A stretch of 64,000 bases of DNA from Anaerolineae bacterium (GCA_022821805.1 JAJECX010000044.1:124001-188000); one strand, 5' to 3'; shown: positions 1 through 8,055, counted from the first letter of the stretch. Notes: generated by a model from the sequence alone, not told the origin. Made by a program: numbers and translations.

Positions 1-1
1 C

Positions 2-424
2 ACACCGAGCGAAGCCTACCACACCGGCGCCGACCTGAATTTCGGCCGACCCTATGAAGACAAAGGCATGGCTTGTTATGCCTGCGCCAGCGGCGTGGTT
101 ACCTTCGCCGCGCGGATGGGCGCCTGGGGCAACCTGGTAGTCATTCGACACGACCCCCTGTATCAGCCTTCAGGGCAGGTGATTTACAGCCGTTACGCCC
201 ATGTGCAGAATATGCGGGTTGACGTTGGCGATCGGGTCGCGCGCGGGCAGCGAATCTGTGAAATCAGCGACGCCTTCGGGCGCTACGTGCCCCATCTGCA
301 CTTCGACCTTAGCGCGACGACGCTCTTGGAAACCCGCCCGGGGAACTGGCCAAAGCTGAATTACAATTTGCTGGTGAAGAATTACATCGACCCGCGAGAT
401 TGGATCAGCAGGCATCGCCCTTAG
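2..424 (+). CDS. M23-family metallopeptidase, C-terminal part (5' end outside window)
   Basis: The reading frame is open from the window edge, so the N-terminus is missing. The visible part is the LytM/M23 catalytic domain. It has the HxxxD zinc-binding motif (YHTGADLN, near residues 7-11 of the visible part) and the HxH motif near the end (VPHLHFDLS). A glycine-rich strand (GAWGNLVVIRH) between them is typical of the family. M23 enzymes cut peptide cross-links in peptidoglycan, or occasionally other peptides, outside the cytoplasmic membrane. A second M23 protein with LysM domains lies at 36270-37787. The signal peptide and any cell-wall-binding domains would be upstream and cannot be judged. 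The gene converges on the SufT-like gene at 448 with a 23-bp gap. Confidence 0.85.
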   Translation, partial: TPSEAYHTGADLNFGRPYEDKGMACYACASGVVTFAARMGAWGNLVVIRHDPLYQPSGQVIYSRYAHVQNMRVDVGDRVARGQRICEISDAFGRYVPHLHFDLSATTLLETRPGNWPKLNYNLLVKNYIDPRDWISRHRP

Positions 425-447
425 CAGTGCGGCAGGCGTCGCAGCTG

Positions 448-744
448 CTAGAACAACCCCCAATCGCTAGCGGCGCCCTCTTCCATCATGCTGGGGTCCC
501 ACATTTCCATACCCATCTCGATGGTGGTCGGCACGCCAAGGAAGTCTTGCGCGGTGCGTCGTGTCTGCTCCAGAAGCTGCGGCGCGTAGGGGCAAAACGG
601 CGTCGTCATAATCATATTGACATGGGCGCTGTCCTCGCCGATTTCCGCGCCGCGCACCAGACCCAGCTCGATGATGTTCATGCCGATTTCGGGATCAATG
701 ACCGCCCGCAGCGCTTCATACAAGCCGGCTTGTTTCTCATCCAT
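448..744 (-). CDS. MIP18/DUF59-family Fe-S assembly protein (SufT-like)
   Basis: 98 residues, the usual length for the MIP18/PaaD/SufT domain. The family hallmark is present: a DPEIGMNIIELGLV segment (residues 17-30), a conserved Cys in MTTPFCPYAP (C51), and the C-terminal W-P-x-M...LGLF pattern. Bacterial members take part in maturation of Fe-S proteins, probably as carriers or targeting factors in the cytosol. The gene is divergent from sufC across a 363-bp region holding promoters for both directions, which supports a role with SUF. Within the family it could instead be a PaaD-type protein, but no phenylacetate genes are nearby. Confidence 0.85.
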   Translation of the reverse strand: MDEKQAGLYEALRAVIDPEIGMNIIELGLVRGAEIGEDSAHVNMIMTTPFCPYAPQLLEQTRRTAQDFLGVPTTIEMGMEMWDPSMMEEGAASDWGLF

Positions 745-858
745 GTCCCAATCCTTTGGAGTGCAATTCGTTTGACCTATCCTTCGCGCGGCTCAGCCTC
801 GCGCGCCTGTTGATTCCATCGTCTTCCGTTGCCATGCGCGAATCAGGGCAATAGCTTA

Positions 859-887
859 AGCATAGTACAGCGATCATCCTCTGTCAA
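859..887 (-). promoter_or_regulatory. Predicted sigma-70 promoter of the SufT-like gene
   Basis: On the minus strand a consensus -35 TTGACA (882-887) is followed after 17 nt by TATGCT (859-864). It points toward the start codon at 744, leaving a leader of roughly 105 nt. Confidence 0.6.
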
Positions 888-1005
888 TTTGCTTGCTCTC
901 AGCGAATTCTGACGGGTTTCTATGCTTTCGATGCTATGCTTTTCTTGAGGAATACGGCATAATGCGTGATTCGGTCACGGAGAGTCTGATTGTCCGCCGC
1001 GCCTG

Positions 1006-1034
1006 TTGACACGCTTTTGGCGTACTGCTATACT
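1006..1034 (+). promoter_or_regulatory. Predicted sigma-70 promoter of the suf operon
   Basis: TTGACA (1006-1011), a 17-nt spacer, then TATACT (1029-1034): a near-perfect housekeeping promoter. The start codon of sufC is 74 nt further on, so the transcript would carry a short leader containing the inverted repeat at 1049-1075. Confidence 0.8.
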
Positions 1035-1048
1035 GCGAATGAATTCGA

Positions 1049-1075
1049 GTCGGTTACAAAGTAAAATTAACCGAC
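1049..1075. promoter_or_regulatory. Perfect 8-bp inverted repeat in the suf leader (candidate operator)
   Basis: GTCGGTTA (1049-1056) and TAACCGAC (1068-1075) are exact reverse complements separated by 11 nt that are mostly A and T. The repeat starts about 15 bp after the -10 box, where a dimeric repressor could block transcription. It could also form a leader hairpin ahead of the sufC ribosome site (GAGGAG, around 1091-1096). SUF operons are commonly controlled by Fe-S-sensing regulators (SufR, IscR), but I cannot assign this site to a known consensus. Confidence 0.5.
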
Positions 1076-1107
1076 ATTAAATCGAGGTGAGAGGAGATTA
1101 GCCGCGA

Positions 1108-1899
1108 ATGGTCACAACACTGGAGATTCGAAATCTGCGCGCAAGTGTGGATGGCGACGATGATATGATTCTGCGCGGTGTCAACTTGACAGTGAAACAG
1201 GGCGAGATTCACGCGCTGATGGGACCGAACGCATCCGGAAAGAGCACGCTGGCGAATGTCCTTATGGGCAATCCCGCCTACGAAGTCCATGAAGGCGAAG
1301 TGCTGCTTGACGGCGAGAATGTGCTGGAGCTGGAACCGGATGAGCGCAGCCGCGCCGGCTTGTTCTTGGCATTTCAGTATCCAGTTGCGATACCCGGCGT
1401 CACACTCGGCAACTTTCTGCGCCACGCCATAAATGCCCGCATGAAGGCGGAAGACCCGGATAGCAAGGGCATTCCGATTCCAAGATTCGCCCGACTAATG
1501 CGGGAGAAAATGACGCAACTCCATATCGATCACTCGTTTGCCGGTCGTTATCTAAATGAAGGCTTCAGCGGTGGTGAGAAGAAACGAGCCGAAGTCCTGC
1601 AAATGGCGGTGCTGGAGCCGGAAATCGCCGTGCTGGACGAGACCGATTCGGGCTTGGATATCGACGCCCTGCGTATCGTCGCGGACGGCGTCAATGCTTT
1701 GAACGGTCCCGATATGGGCGCGCTCGTGATTACTCACTACCAGCGAATGCTGAATTACATCAAACCGGACTTTGTCCACGTGCTTTACGGCGGGCGGATT
1801 GTCGAAAGCGGCGGACCTGAGTTGGCGCATGAACTTGAGGATAAGGGCTACGAGTGGATTCGCGAACGGCACGAGGCGCTCGCGCAAGCTCAAGTTTGA
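1108..1899 (+). CDS. sufC: Fe-S cluster assembly ATPase SufC
   Basis: 263-residue ABC-type ATPase, normal SufC length. Walker A is GPNASGKST, with Ala where most SufC proteins have Gly. The ABC signature is FSGGEKKRAEVLQM. Walker B with its SufC-type extension is VLDETDSGLDIDAL, and the H-loop is ITHYQRML. SufC binds SufB and SufD and uses ATP hydrolysis to drive the conformational change for cluster assembly on the scaffold in the cytosol. A GAGGAG ribosome site precedes the ATG. First gene of the suf operon, followed after 23 nt by a small membrane protein and then sufB. Confidence 0.97.
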   Translation: MVTTLEIRNLRASVDGDDDMILRGVNLTVKQGEIHALMGPNASGKSTLANVLMGNPAYEVHEGEVLLDGENVLELEPDERSRAGLFLAFQYPVAIPGVTLGNFLRHAINARMKAEDPDSKGIPIPRFARLMREKMTQLHIDHSFAGRYLNEGFSGGEKKRAEVLQMAVLEPEIAVLDETDSGLDIDALRIVADGVNALNGPDMGALVITHYQRMLNYIKPDFVHVLYGGRIVESGGPELAHELEDKGYEWIRERHEALAQAQV

Positions 1900-1922
1900 T
1901 GGGAGCGGACAAGGACAGGGGC

Positions 1923-2144
1923 ATGGCAAGCGAGGCAAATATTGACAACCAGGTTGCTATCGCGCTCGAAAAGCGTGTTACGACCATTGAAACCGAGCGT
2001 AAGCGCCATGCGACCAAAGAAGACGTATCTCAGTTGGAAACTCGTCTGATCAAGTGGCTGATCGCGACTCAACTTGCGGTGATCGGTTTCCTGCTCAGCA
2101 CGCAACTGGCTCTGGGCGCTTTGGTTGTCCATATAATGCAGTAA
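1923..2144 (+). CDS. Small coiled-coil protein with C-terminal membrane segment, inside the suf operon
   Basis: 73 residues from the ATG at 1923, which has AAGGA 7 nt upstream. A longer form from the ATG at 1899, overlapping the sufC stop as TGATG, would add 8 residues. The first ~45 residues are charged and look helical (heptad-like spacing around VTTIETERKRHATKEDVSQLE). They are followed by about 25 hydrophobic residues (WLIATQLAVIGFLLSTQLAL...). This resembles the widespread small coiled-coil plus one-TM proteins of unknown function. Position between sufC and sufB, with short spacers on both sides, implies co-transcription; whether it acts in Fe-S assembly is unknown. Confidence 0.65.
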   Translation: MASEANIDNQVAIALEKRVTTIETERKRHATKEDVSQLETRLIKWLIATQLAVIGFLLSTQLALGALVVHIMQ

Positions 2145-2168
2145 CTAACTGATACAGGGGACGCAATC

Positions 2169-3617
2169 ATGGCTGAAATGATACAGAGCGAAAAGCAGCT
2201 CACAAACGCAGAAGCGGCGCTGAAGGATGTCGGCTTGAGCTATGCCGAGAAGTATGGCTTTCATGATGACGACGTGGATTACACCTTCAAGAGCCAGAAG
2301 GGCGTCAACGAAGAAATCGTGCGCCAGATCAGCGCGATGAAGGACGAGCCGCAGTGGATGACCGATCGTCGCGTCGATGCCTATCATATCTTCATGGACA
2401 AGCCAACGCCGCAGTGGGGCGGTGACCTCAACCGCATCGACTATGATGACATCTACTACTACGTGCGCGCGACCGACAAAACGGAAGATGACTGGGAGGA
2501 GGTGCCGCAGGAAATCAAAGAAACCTTCGACAAGTTGGGAATCCCGGAAGCGGAGCAGAAATTCCTCCACGGCGTGTCGGCGCAGTACGACAGCGAGTCG
2601 GTCTATCACAAAATTCAGGAGAACCTGGAAGAGCAGGGCGTTATCTTCCTCGATATGGATTCGGGCTTGCGCGAGCATCCCGAAATCATCGAGGAGTACT
2701 TTGGTACAGTGATTCCATCAAACGACAACAAGTTCGCCGCTCTGAACACCGCTGTCTGGTCCGGTGGCAGCTTCATATATGTGCCGCCCGGTGTACATGT
2801 CGAAATGCCGCTGCAAGCCTATTTCCGCATTAACACGCAGAACATGGGACAGTTCGAGCGCACCTTGATCATCGTCGATGAAGGCGCCTATGTGCACTAT
2901 GTCGAAGGCTGCACCGCGCCGATCTACAGTTCGGACAGCCTGCACAGCGCGGTGGTCGAGATCATCGTCAAGAAAGGCGGTCGCTGCCGCTATACGACGA
3001 TTCAGAATTGGTCCAACAACGTGTACAACCTGGTCACGAAACGCGCCGTTGCCGAAAAAGGCGCTACTATGGAATGGGTCGATGGCAACCTGGGCAGCCG
3101 GCTGACGATGAAGTATCCGGCAGTTATTCTGCGCGGCGAAGGCGCCCATGGCGAAGTGCTTTCGATCGCATTCGCCGGCGACGGCCAGCATCAGGACGCC
3201 GGCGCGAAAATAACCCATTTGGCGCCCAATACAACCAGCCAGATCATCAGCAAGTCGATCAGCAAAGATGGCGGCCGCGCAAGTTATCGCGGTCTGCTGA
3301 AGATCGACAAAGCCGCCCATAACAGCAAGAGCAATGTCGTCTGCGACGCGCTGCTGCTGGATGATGACAGCCGCTCCGATACCTATCCCACCATCGAAAT
3401 AGACGCCAAAGACGTTACGATGGGGCACGAGGCATCGGTCAGCAAAGTCGGGGAAGATCAACTCTTCTATCTGATGAGTCGCGGCATCAATGAAGATGAA
3501 GCCAACGCGATGATCGTGAACGGTTTCCTCGAGCCCCTGGTGAAAGAACTGCCGATGGAATACGCGCTGGAATTGAACCGGCTGATTCAGATTCAGTTGG
3601 AAGGCTCCATCGGCTAA
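2169..3617 (+). CDS. sufB: Fe-S cluster assembly scaffold subunit SufB
   Basis: 482 residues, standard SufB length. The C-terminal beta-helix core is clear: [20 protein letters not shown], the [19 protein letters not shown] region, and [20 protein letters not shown], whose Cys matches the functional SufB cysteine. [20 protein letters not shown] completes the SufBD fold. SufB receives persulfide sulfur and, with SufC and SufD, builds Fe-S clusters. A ribosome site (AGGGGAC) precedes the ATG. Third gene of the operon, 24 nt after the small membrane protein. Confidence 0.97.
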   Translation: MAEMIQSEKQLTNAEAALKDVGLSYAEKYGFHDDDVDYTFKSQKGVNEEIVRQISAMKDEPQWMTDRRVDAYHIFMDKPTPQWGGDLNRIDYDDIYYYVRATDKTEDDWEEVPQEIKETFDKLGIPEAEQKFLHGVSAQYDSESVYHKIQENLEEQGVIFLDMDSGLREHPEIIEEYFGTVIPSNDNKFAALNTAVWSGGSFIYVPPGVHVEMPLQAYFRINTQNMGQFERTLIIVDEGAYVHYVEGCTAPIYSSDSLHSAVVEIIVKKGGRCRYTTIQNWSNNVYNLVTKRAVAEKGATMEWVDGNLGSRLTMKYPAVILRGEGAHGEVLSIAFAGDGQHQDAGAKITHLAPNTTSQIISKSISKDGGRASYRGLLKIDKAAHNSKSNVVCDALLLDDDSRSDTYPTIEIDAKDVTMGHEASVSKVGEDQLFYLMSRGINEDEANAMIVNGFLEPLVKELPMEYALELNRLIQIQLEGSIG

Positions 3618-3638
3618 TCCCGTATCAAGCAGAACGCG

Positions 3639-3663
3639 AGCGTCCCGCCAGCTGGTGGGCGCT
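3639..3663 (+). other. Hairpin between sufB and sufD
   Basis: AGCG(T)CCCGCC and GGTGGGCGCT can form about ten base pairs with one bulged T and one G-T wobble around an AGCT loop. It lies in the 76-nt spacer, with no T-run after it, so it is unlikely to be an intrinsic terminator. A role in mRNA stability or in balancing SufB and SufD output is possible. Confidence 0.4.
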
Positions 3664-3693
3664 TCGCATGCCTAATCTCAGGAGAAGACTAAC

Positions 3694-5028
3694 GTGGCCG
3701 TAGTACGCAGACGATCCGCGCTTCCGCAAGCGCCGAGCTATAGCCTGGCTGACCTGCGCTCAATTTGCGACGTTCATGACGAACCGGAATGGCTGCGCGC
3801 AAGACGGTTGGAGGCCTGGGATCTGTATCAAAACACGCCGATGCCCTATCAGGAAGAAGAGTGGCGGCGGACCGATTATCGCCATCTCCGCTGGGAAGAG
3901 GCGGAAACGCTCATTCAGGCGAACGGCGCGAATGCGGCTGCTGTGCCGGACAAGAATCTTGAACCGTTGACCGGCGATGAGCAGGGCGGTCTTCTCGTCA
4001 TTGTTGATGGCAAAGTTATCCGAACGGAACTTGCGGATGCGCTTGCGCGGCAAGGTGTGATCTTCACCGACTTGCGAACGGCTCTGCGCGACTGCGAAGC
4101 GCTGGTTGAAAAGCATCTGATGACAAAAGCGGTGAAAGCAACTGACGGCAAATTTGCCGCCCTGCACGCCGCGCTCTGGGATTACGGTGTATTTGTGTAT
4201 GTGCCGCGCAACACCGTCGCCCGCTTGCCGCTTCATGTGGTCTGCTATAACACCACGGCCGGGACCGCCATCGGTCATGTTCTGGTAGTGCTCGAAGACA
4301 ACGCTCAAGCGACCATGCAGGTGGAGTACGCATCGGCCGAAACGCGCGAACAGTCGACCTATATCGGGGCGACGGAGCTAATCGTCGGCGACGCCGGCAA
4401 CTTGCGTTATGTCTCGCTGCAAGATTGGAATCGCGAGACCTTTGAGTTTAGTCACCAGCGCGGCGTCGTTGGTCGCGACGCGCAGTTGGACTGGGTTAAT
4501 GGCGTGATGGGCAGCCGGCTCACCAAAGCCTTTATCGAAGTGGACGCTGTCGGACCCGGCGCCAACGCGCGCGTAAGCGGATTCTTTTTTGCGGATCGCG
4601 ATCAGTTCTTCGATCTGGATACGCAGCAGAATCACAATGCGCCGCTTACCAACACCGATCTCTTGTTCAAGGGCGCCGCCCGCGATACCGCCCGCACCCT
4701 CTGGCAAGGCATGATCAAGTCGCTGCCGCAGATGCAAAGGATCGATGGCTATCAGGTCTGCCGCAATCTCCTCCTGAGCAACGATGCGCGCATGGATGGC
4801 ATTCCCGGGCTCGAGATCGAAGCGGACGATGTCGCTTGCTCGCACGCGGCTACCTTTGGCACGCTCGAAGAAGAGCCAATCTACTATCTGATGAGTCGCG
4901 GCATCGCGCGGCCGCAAGCCCAACTGATGATCATCGAAGGATTCTTTGATGAATTGCTGCAGCGCATCCCTTTCGAGCGCGTCCGCCAACGTCTGATGGA
5001 CGAAATCGAAGCGAAAATCATCGCTTAG
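3694..5028 (+). CDS. sufD: Fe-S cluster assembly protein SufD
   Basis: 444 residues starting at a GTG, with AGGAG 9 nt upstream. It is a paralogue of SufB sharing the C-terminal beta-helix (FVYVPRNTVARLPLHVVC; VNGVMGSRLTKAFIEVD). The SufD-type ending is ADDVACSHAATFGTLEEEPI, where the His corresponds to the conserved iron-related SufD His. The N-terminal part has the EEWRRTDYRHL motif common in SufD. It forms the SufBC2D scaffold with the upstream gene products. Last gene of the operon; no clear intrinsic terminator follows. Confidence 0.95.
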   Translation: MAVVRRRSALPQAPSYSLADLRSICDVHDEPEWLRARRLEAWDLYQNTPMPYQEEEWRRTDYRHLRWEEAETLIQANGANAAAVPDKNLEPLTGDEQGGLLVIVDGKVIRTELADALARQGVIFTDLRTALRDCEALVEKHLMTKAVKATDGKFAALHAALWDYGVFVYVPRNTVARLPLHVVCYNTTAGTAIGHVLVVLEDNAQATMQVEYASAETREQSTYIGATELIVGDAGNLRYVSLQDWNRETFEFSHQRGVVGRDAQLDWVNGVMGSRLTKAFIEVDAVGPGANARVSGFFFADRDQFFDLDTQQNHNAPLTNTDLLFKGAARDTARTLWQGMIKSLPQMQRIDGYQVCRNLLLSNDARMDGIPGLEIEADDVACSHAATFGTLEEEPIYYLMSRGIARPQAQLMIIEGFFDELLQRIPFERVRQRLMDEIEAKIIA

Positions 5029-5331
5029 ACATGATCAGCCTTGGTCGCCTCCGCTAGCATCTTGATTTCAAAGTCTGACCGGCGCTGCCATAAGCTTGGC
5101 TTGCAGTAGCCATGGCGTGAACCGCCCGGCTCTTTGGCGCCCCGAATGCCTGTCCCCGCCCGTAGCCGATGTTGGTCCCGCTGTAAGCCAACTGCGCGAT
5201 GATTCATTCACCCTTTCTTCACCAATCTATGCGACAACTGGCAGACGCTGGACAACGACGCGTTTCCACCGCGCCCTGAATTTGGAACGGGATGCGTAAA
5301 TCAACGCCTATTGGCAAAAAATCATTGACAG

Positions 5332-5424
5332 TGCCGCAAACGCGCCATAAAAACCCCGACTTCGCCACAAAGAGCGCCATTCATGCCGCAAACGCCGGAA
5401 TCTCTGCCGCAAACGCGCCACAAA
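5332..5424. repeat. Short interspersed direct repeats (TGCCGCAAACGC core)
   Basis: Two 20-bp copies (5332-5351 and 5405-5424) differ at one base. A shorter copy of the 13-bp core lies at 5384-5396, and a fragment of the second half (CGCCACAAA) at 5363-5371. Start-to-start distances are 52 and 21 bp, so this is not a CRISPR array. Confidence 0.6.
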
Positions 5425-5580
5425 TGGAGACGAATTGCAACAAACCTGCCATTTCGACAAGGCCCCGTAGTCTCCCCGTTGAGCGTGAAGACCGATTGCA
5501 TGATAGCAACAAGGGTATCAGCGCCTTCGTTCCAGCAACCGGTCGATCGGAGCGCCATACAAATGTCAACATAGATATCA

Positions 5581-5608
5581 TAGACGCGCCTGTCAAAAGC
5601 GATATAAT
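5581..5608 (+). promoter_or_regulatory. Predicted promoter of sufU
   Basis: A consensus TATAAT (5603-5608) is preceded at 16 nt by TAGACG (5581-5586, four of six matches to TTGACA). It sits about 50 bp before the sufU start. Confidence 0.6.
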
Positions 5609-5658
5609 GCAAAGCGCATCGCATTGCCGCCCTTGTAACGATGTGAGGTTGGCTCGTC

Positions 5659-6063
5659 ATGGAAGATATGTATCGAGAGCTAATCCTGGACCATGCGCGC
5701 AACCAGCGCAACTGGGGATTGCTCGAGCCCAATGACTTCGACCACGAAGAGTGCAATCCACTTTGTGGCGATTTCCTGCGCCTCACGCTGCGCTTGAACG
5801 AGCAAGGCGTCATCACAGAAGTCGGCTGGGATGGCGAAGGCTGCGCCATCAGCCAGGCTTCAGCCTCTATGTTCGGCGAGGAGCTAATCGGCATGACGCT
5901 CGCTGAGGCCCGTAAAATCGATAAGCAAGTGCTTCTCGAGAATATCGGCCTGCGCTTGAGCATCAATCGGGTAAAATGCGCCCTGCTGCCATTGAAGGTG
6001 CTTGTGGTCGGCGCGTATGGGACCACCGGCGCCGAACATTGGCTGGAAATCGAGGCTATCTGA
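5659..6063 (+). CDS. sufU: Fe-S assembly sulfur-transfer protein SufU
   Basis: 134 residues of the IscU/SufU fold. The three conserved cysteine sites are present: NPLCGD (C36), GEGCAISQASASM (C62) and RVKCALLPL (C107); C32 is extra. The insertion before the third Cys is typical of SufU rather than IscU. SufU in Gram-positive bacteria takes sulfur from SufS, using a Zn-bound site, and passes it to SufB. No SufS is encoded nearby. Its stop overlaps the next start as TGATG, so the Rieske protein is translationally coupled. Confidence 0.93.
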   Translation: MEDMYRELILDHARNQRNWGLLEPNDFDHEECNPLCGDFLRLTLRLNEQGVITEVGWDGEGCAISQASASMFGEELIGMTLAEARKIDKQVLLENIGLRLSINRVKCALLPLKVLVVGAYGTTGAEHWLEIEAI

Positions 6064-6389
6064 TGGCTGAGTGGGTGACCTTGTGTTCAGCGAGCGAGCT
6101 GCCGCCGGGGCAGCGGGAAGTTTTCGGTGTGAGGGGCCGCTGGATTGCCGTGTTCAATGTCAGTGGCAAGGTCTATGCAATCGAAGATCTTTGCACCCAT
6201 GACGGCAACGTGCTGGCTTTTGATTTGCAAGATCGGCCCAGCAAGCTAATCGACCATGAGATCGAATGTCCACGCCATGGCGGCCGCTTTGATCTCCGCA
6301 CCGGCAAGGCGACGCGCAGCCCGGCGGAAATCAATGTGCCCTGGTTTCAGGCGCGAATCCAGGGTGATGATTTGCAGATCTTCGTTTAG
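6063..6389 (+). CDS. Rieske-type [2Fe-2S] ferredoxin
   Basis: 108 residues, a stand-alone Rieske domain. The cluster ligands are C44 and H46 in CTHDGN, and C69 and H72 in CPRHGGRFD. There is no transmembrane segment or oxygenase domain, so this is a soluble ferredoxin like those serving dioxygenases or nitrite reductase (NirD-like). Start chosen by the TGATG overlap with sufU. The pairing with a cluster donor suggests either a preferred client or an electron carrier for cluster assembly; which one cannot be told from sequence. Confidence 0.92.
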   Translation: MAEWVTLCSASELPPGQREVFGVRGRWIAVFNVSGKVYAIEDLCTHDGNVLAFDLQDRPSKLIDHEIECPRHGGRFDLRTGKATRSPAEINVPWFQARIQGDDLQIFV

Positions 6390-6412
6390 TCTGGAATCCT
6401 CCAGTTTCCGCA

Positions 6413-7177
6413 ATGTCCTACGAAACCCTGCGAGATGCTCTGAACTCAAGAGAAACGCTGATTTTCGGCCACCGGGGCGCTATGGCGCGCGCGCCCATGA
6501 ATTCAATGGCCGCGTTCGAACTCGCCGGCGAGCAGGGCGCGGATGGCATCGAACTTGATGTTCATCTCTCGCGCGATAGTCAACTGGTCGTCATTCATGA
6601 CGATACCGTTGACGCTACGACTGACGGACAAGGCAAAGTCGCCGATATGACCCTGGATCAATTGAAGCGTCTTGACGCGGGCGCCTGGTATTCGGACGAG
6701 TTCGCTGGTCAGGGGATTCCCACTCTTGACGAAGTCATCGACGCAATTGGCGAAAGCTTGTTCATCAATGTCGAAATCAAATCGCCGCGCGAGTCTGTGG
6801 ACCGGCTTGAGAATCGGCTTGCCAGTTGTGTGCGGCGCCACAACATGCGTGAACGGATCATTGTCTCCTGTTTCGATCCGGTAATCCTGCGACGTGTCAA
6901 GCAGATGATGCCCATGGTGTTGATGGGCTTCCTTTATCAGCCGGACATGCCGGCCGCGCATTATCTTCCCTTGAAGGAATTGTGGCACGAAGCGCGACAT
7001 CCGCGACATGACATGGTCGACGAGGGCTACATGAGATGGGCGCGAGCACAGGGATACTTCGTCAATGTCTGGACTGTCAATGACCCAAGGCGCGCGCTTC
7101 AACTGAAGCGGCTTGGCGTCAACTCGATTATGACCGATGATCCGGCTACGATCATTTCCGCGCTGCGCCAATGCTGA
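6413..7177 (+). CDS. Glycerophosphodiester phosphodiesterase
   Basis: 254 residues of the GDPD TIM-barrel family. Motifs in order: FGHRGA (H20-R21), IELDVHLSRD (E47, D49, metal ligands), and VVIHDD (H62). The C-terminal strand VNVWTVNDPRRALQLKRLG is also typical. No signal peptide, so it is cytoplasmic, like UgpQ. It hydrolyses glycerophosphodiesters to glycerol 3-phosphate and an alcohol. It lies 23 nt after the Rieske gene and overlaps the methyltransferase by 7 nt, so it is probably part of the same transcript. Confidence 0.93.
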   Translation: MSYETLRDALNSRETLIFGHRGAMARAPMNSMAAFELAGEQGADGIELDVHLSRDSQLVVIHDDTVDATTDGQGKVADMTLDQLKRLDAGAWYSDEFAGQGIPTLDEVIDAIGESLFINVEIKSPRESVDRLENRLASCVRRHNMRERIIVSCFDPVILRRVKQMMPMVLMGFLYQPDMPAAHYLPLKELWHEARHPRHDMVDEGYMRWARAQGYFVNVWTVNDPRRALQLKRLGVNSIMTDDPATIISALRQC

Positions 7178-7839
7178 ACAGAGCCCGGCGCTTTGGATTT
7201 CGCCTCCTCTACAACGAATGCGCATTTGCCTACGACGCGGTCAGCCGCGCGGTTTCGCTCGGGCGCTGGGGGAGTTGGCAGCGATGCGTTATGCAATTCT
7301 TGCCCGAGCCCAAAGCCGGAGTGGTTCTTGAGCTGGCGCATGGTACCGGCGACCTGCAGGTCGATCTCTGGAAGTCTGGCTACCGCGCTGTAGGACTTGA
7401 CCTTTCACGCAGCATGGGACGATTAGCTCAGCGAAAGCTGACTATGCAGGGTAATGGCGCTGCGCTTATTCAGGGAGAAGCTGCTAGTCTGCCGGTCTCG
7501 TCAAATTCGATCTCGGCGCTGGTTTCCACTTTTCCCGCCTCGTTCATTTTTGACCCTAAGACCCAATCCGAGATCAAGCGGGTGTTGAAGCCAGATGGGC
7601 AAGCTGTCATTGTGTTGTCGGCGCTGATGACGCGAAGCGGCATACTCGCGGCTCTTATAAGCAGCTTGTACCGGCTGACTGGTCAAACTTACAGCAGAAT
7701 CCCCGACAGTGAAATCCGCCGTCGGTTTCACATGCCCGGATTGACTGCGGAGGCGCAAACCATACATTTGGGCGATAGCCTGGCGCAACTGGTCGTTCTG
7801 CGGAAGGCGCCCAGCGCAAGTCAATGTGTCATGACATGA
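7171..7839 (+). CDS. Class I SAM-dependent methyltransferase (UbiE-like)
   Basis: 222 residues. Motif I is LELAHGTGDL (53-62), followed by an acidic strand end (AVGLDLSRSM, 74-83) that binds the SAM ribose, and a motif near residue 126 (FDPKTQSEIKRVLKPDG) of the UbiE/Methyltransf_11 type. The substrate is unknown. The start overlaps the phosphodiesterase by 7 nt, so the two are co-translated; a lipid-related substrate would fit but is only inference. Confidence 0.85.
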   Translation: MLNRARRFGFRLLYNECAFAYDAVSRAVSLGRWGSWQRCVMQFLPEPKAGVVLELAHGTGDLQVDLWKSGYRAVGLDLSRSMGRLAQRKLTMQGNGAALIQGEAASLPVSSNSISALVSTFPASFIFDPKTQSEIKRVLKPDGQAVIVLSALMTRSGILAALISSLYRLTGQTYSRIPDSEIRRRFHMPGLTAEAQTIHLGDSLAQLVVLRKAPSASQCVMT

Positions 7840-7884
7840 GCCTAGATTTGGCGCGCGAGGCGTGATATATTGCATGGCAACTGT

Positions 7885-7957
7885 GGTGGATGTAGCTCAA
7901 TGGCAGAGCACCTGATTGTGGTTCAGGCGGTTGAGGGTTCGAGCCCCTTCATCCACC
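7885..7957 (+). tRNA. tRNA-His (anticodon GTG)
   Basis: The cloverleaf is complete: acceptor GTGGATG (7886-7892) pairs with CATCCAC (7950-7956), the anticodon stem is CCTGA/TCAGG, and the loop TTGTGGT carries GTG at 7918-7920. The TTCGA T-loop is standard. A G at 7885 can pair with C at 7957, the extra G-1:C73 pair specific to tRNA-His. CCA is not encoded directly after C73. A TATATT at 7866-7871 may be the -10 box. Confidence 0.95.
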
Positions 7958-7983
7958 CACCAAACGAGGAAAGCGTCGTCTGC

Positions 7984-8017
7984 CGAGCGCGGGCGTTTTG
8001 CCGTTGCCGCGCGCTCG
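7984..8017. terminator. Strong hairpin after tRNA-His (possible terminator without T-run)
   Basis: CGAGCGCG (7984-7991) pairs exactly with CGCGCTCG (8010-8017), extended by GGC/GCC with one bulged G around an 11-nt loop. It lies 27 nt past the tRNA and before the 3' end of the opposite-strand gene at 8056. No T-tract follows on either strand, so termination is only a guess. Confidence 0.4.
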
Positions 8018-8055
8018 ATTAACGTATCAATGGTCGCGCGCCGCCAAGCTGGATT

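Larger units (their letters stand above)
5029..5658. other. 630-bp non-coding region between sufD and sufU
   Basis: No convincing gene: the frames here lack ribosome sites and recognisable motifs, and the longest runs into sufU in another frame. It holds the direct repeats at 5332-5424 and a good promoter for sufU at 5581-5608. A second TTGACA with a poor -10 (TAAAAA) occurs at 5325-5353. Confidence 0.5.

Noticed and set aside
5332-5424. CRISPR array
   Set aside because: Copies are unevenly spaced, incomplete and few; no cas genes.
5292-5735. 147-residue plus-strand frame before sufU
   Set aside because: It reads through the repeats and the sufU promoter and overlaps the sufU start in another frame; no family motif.
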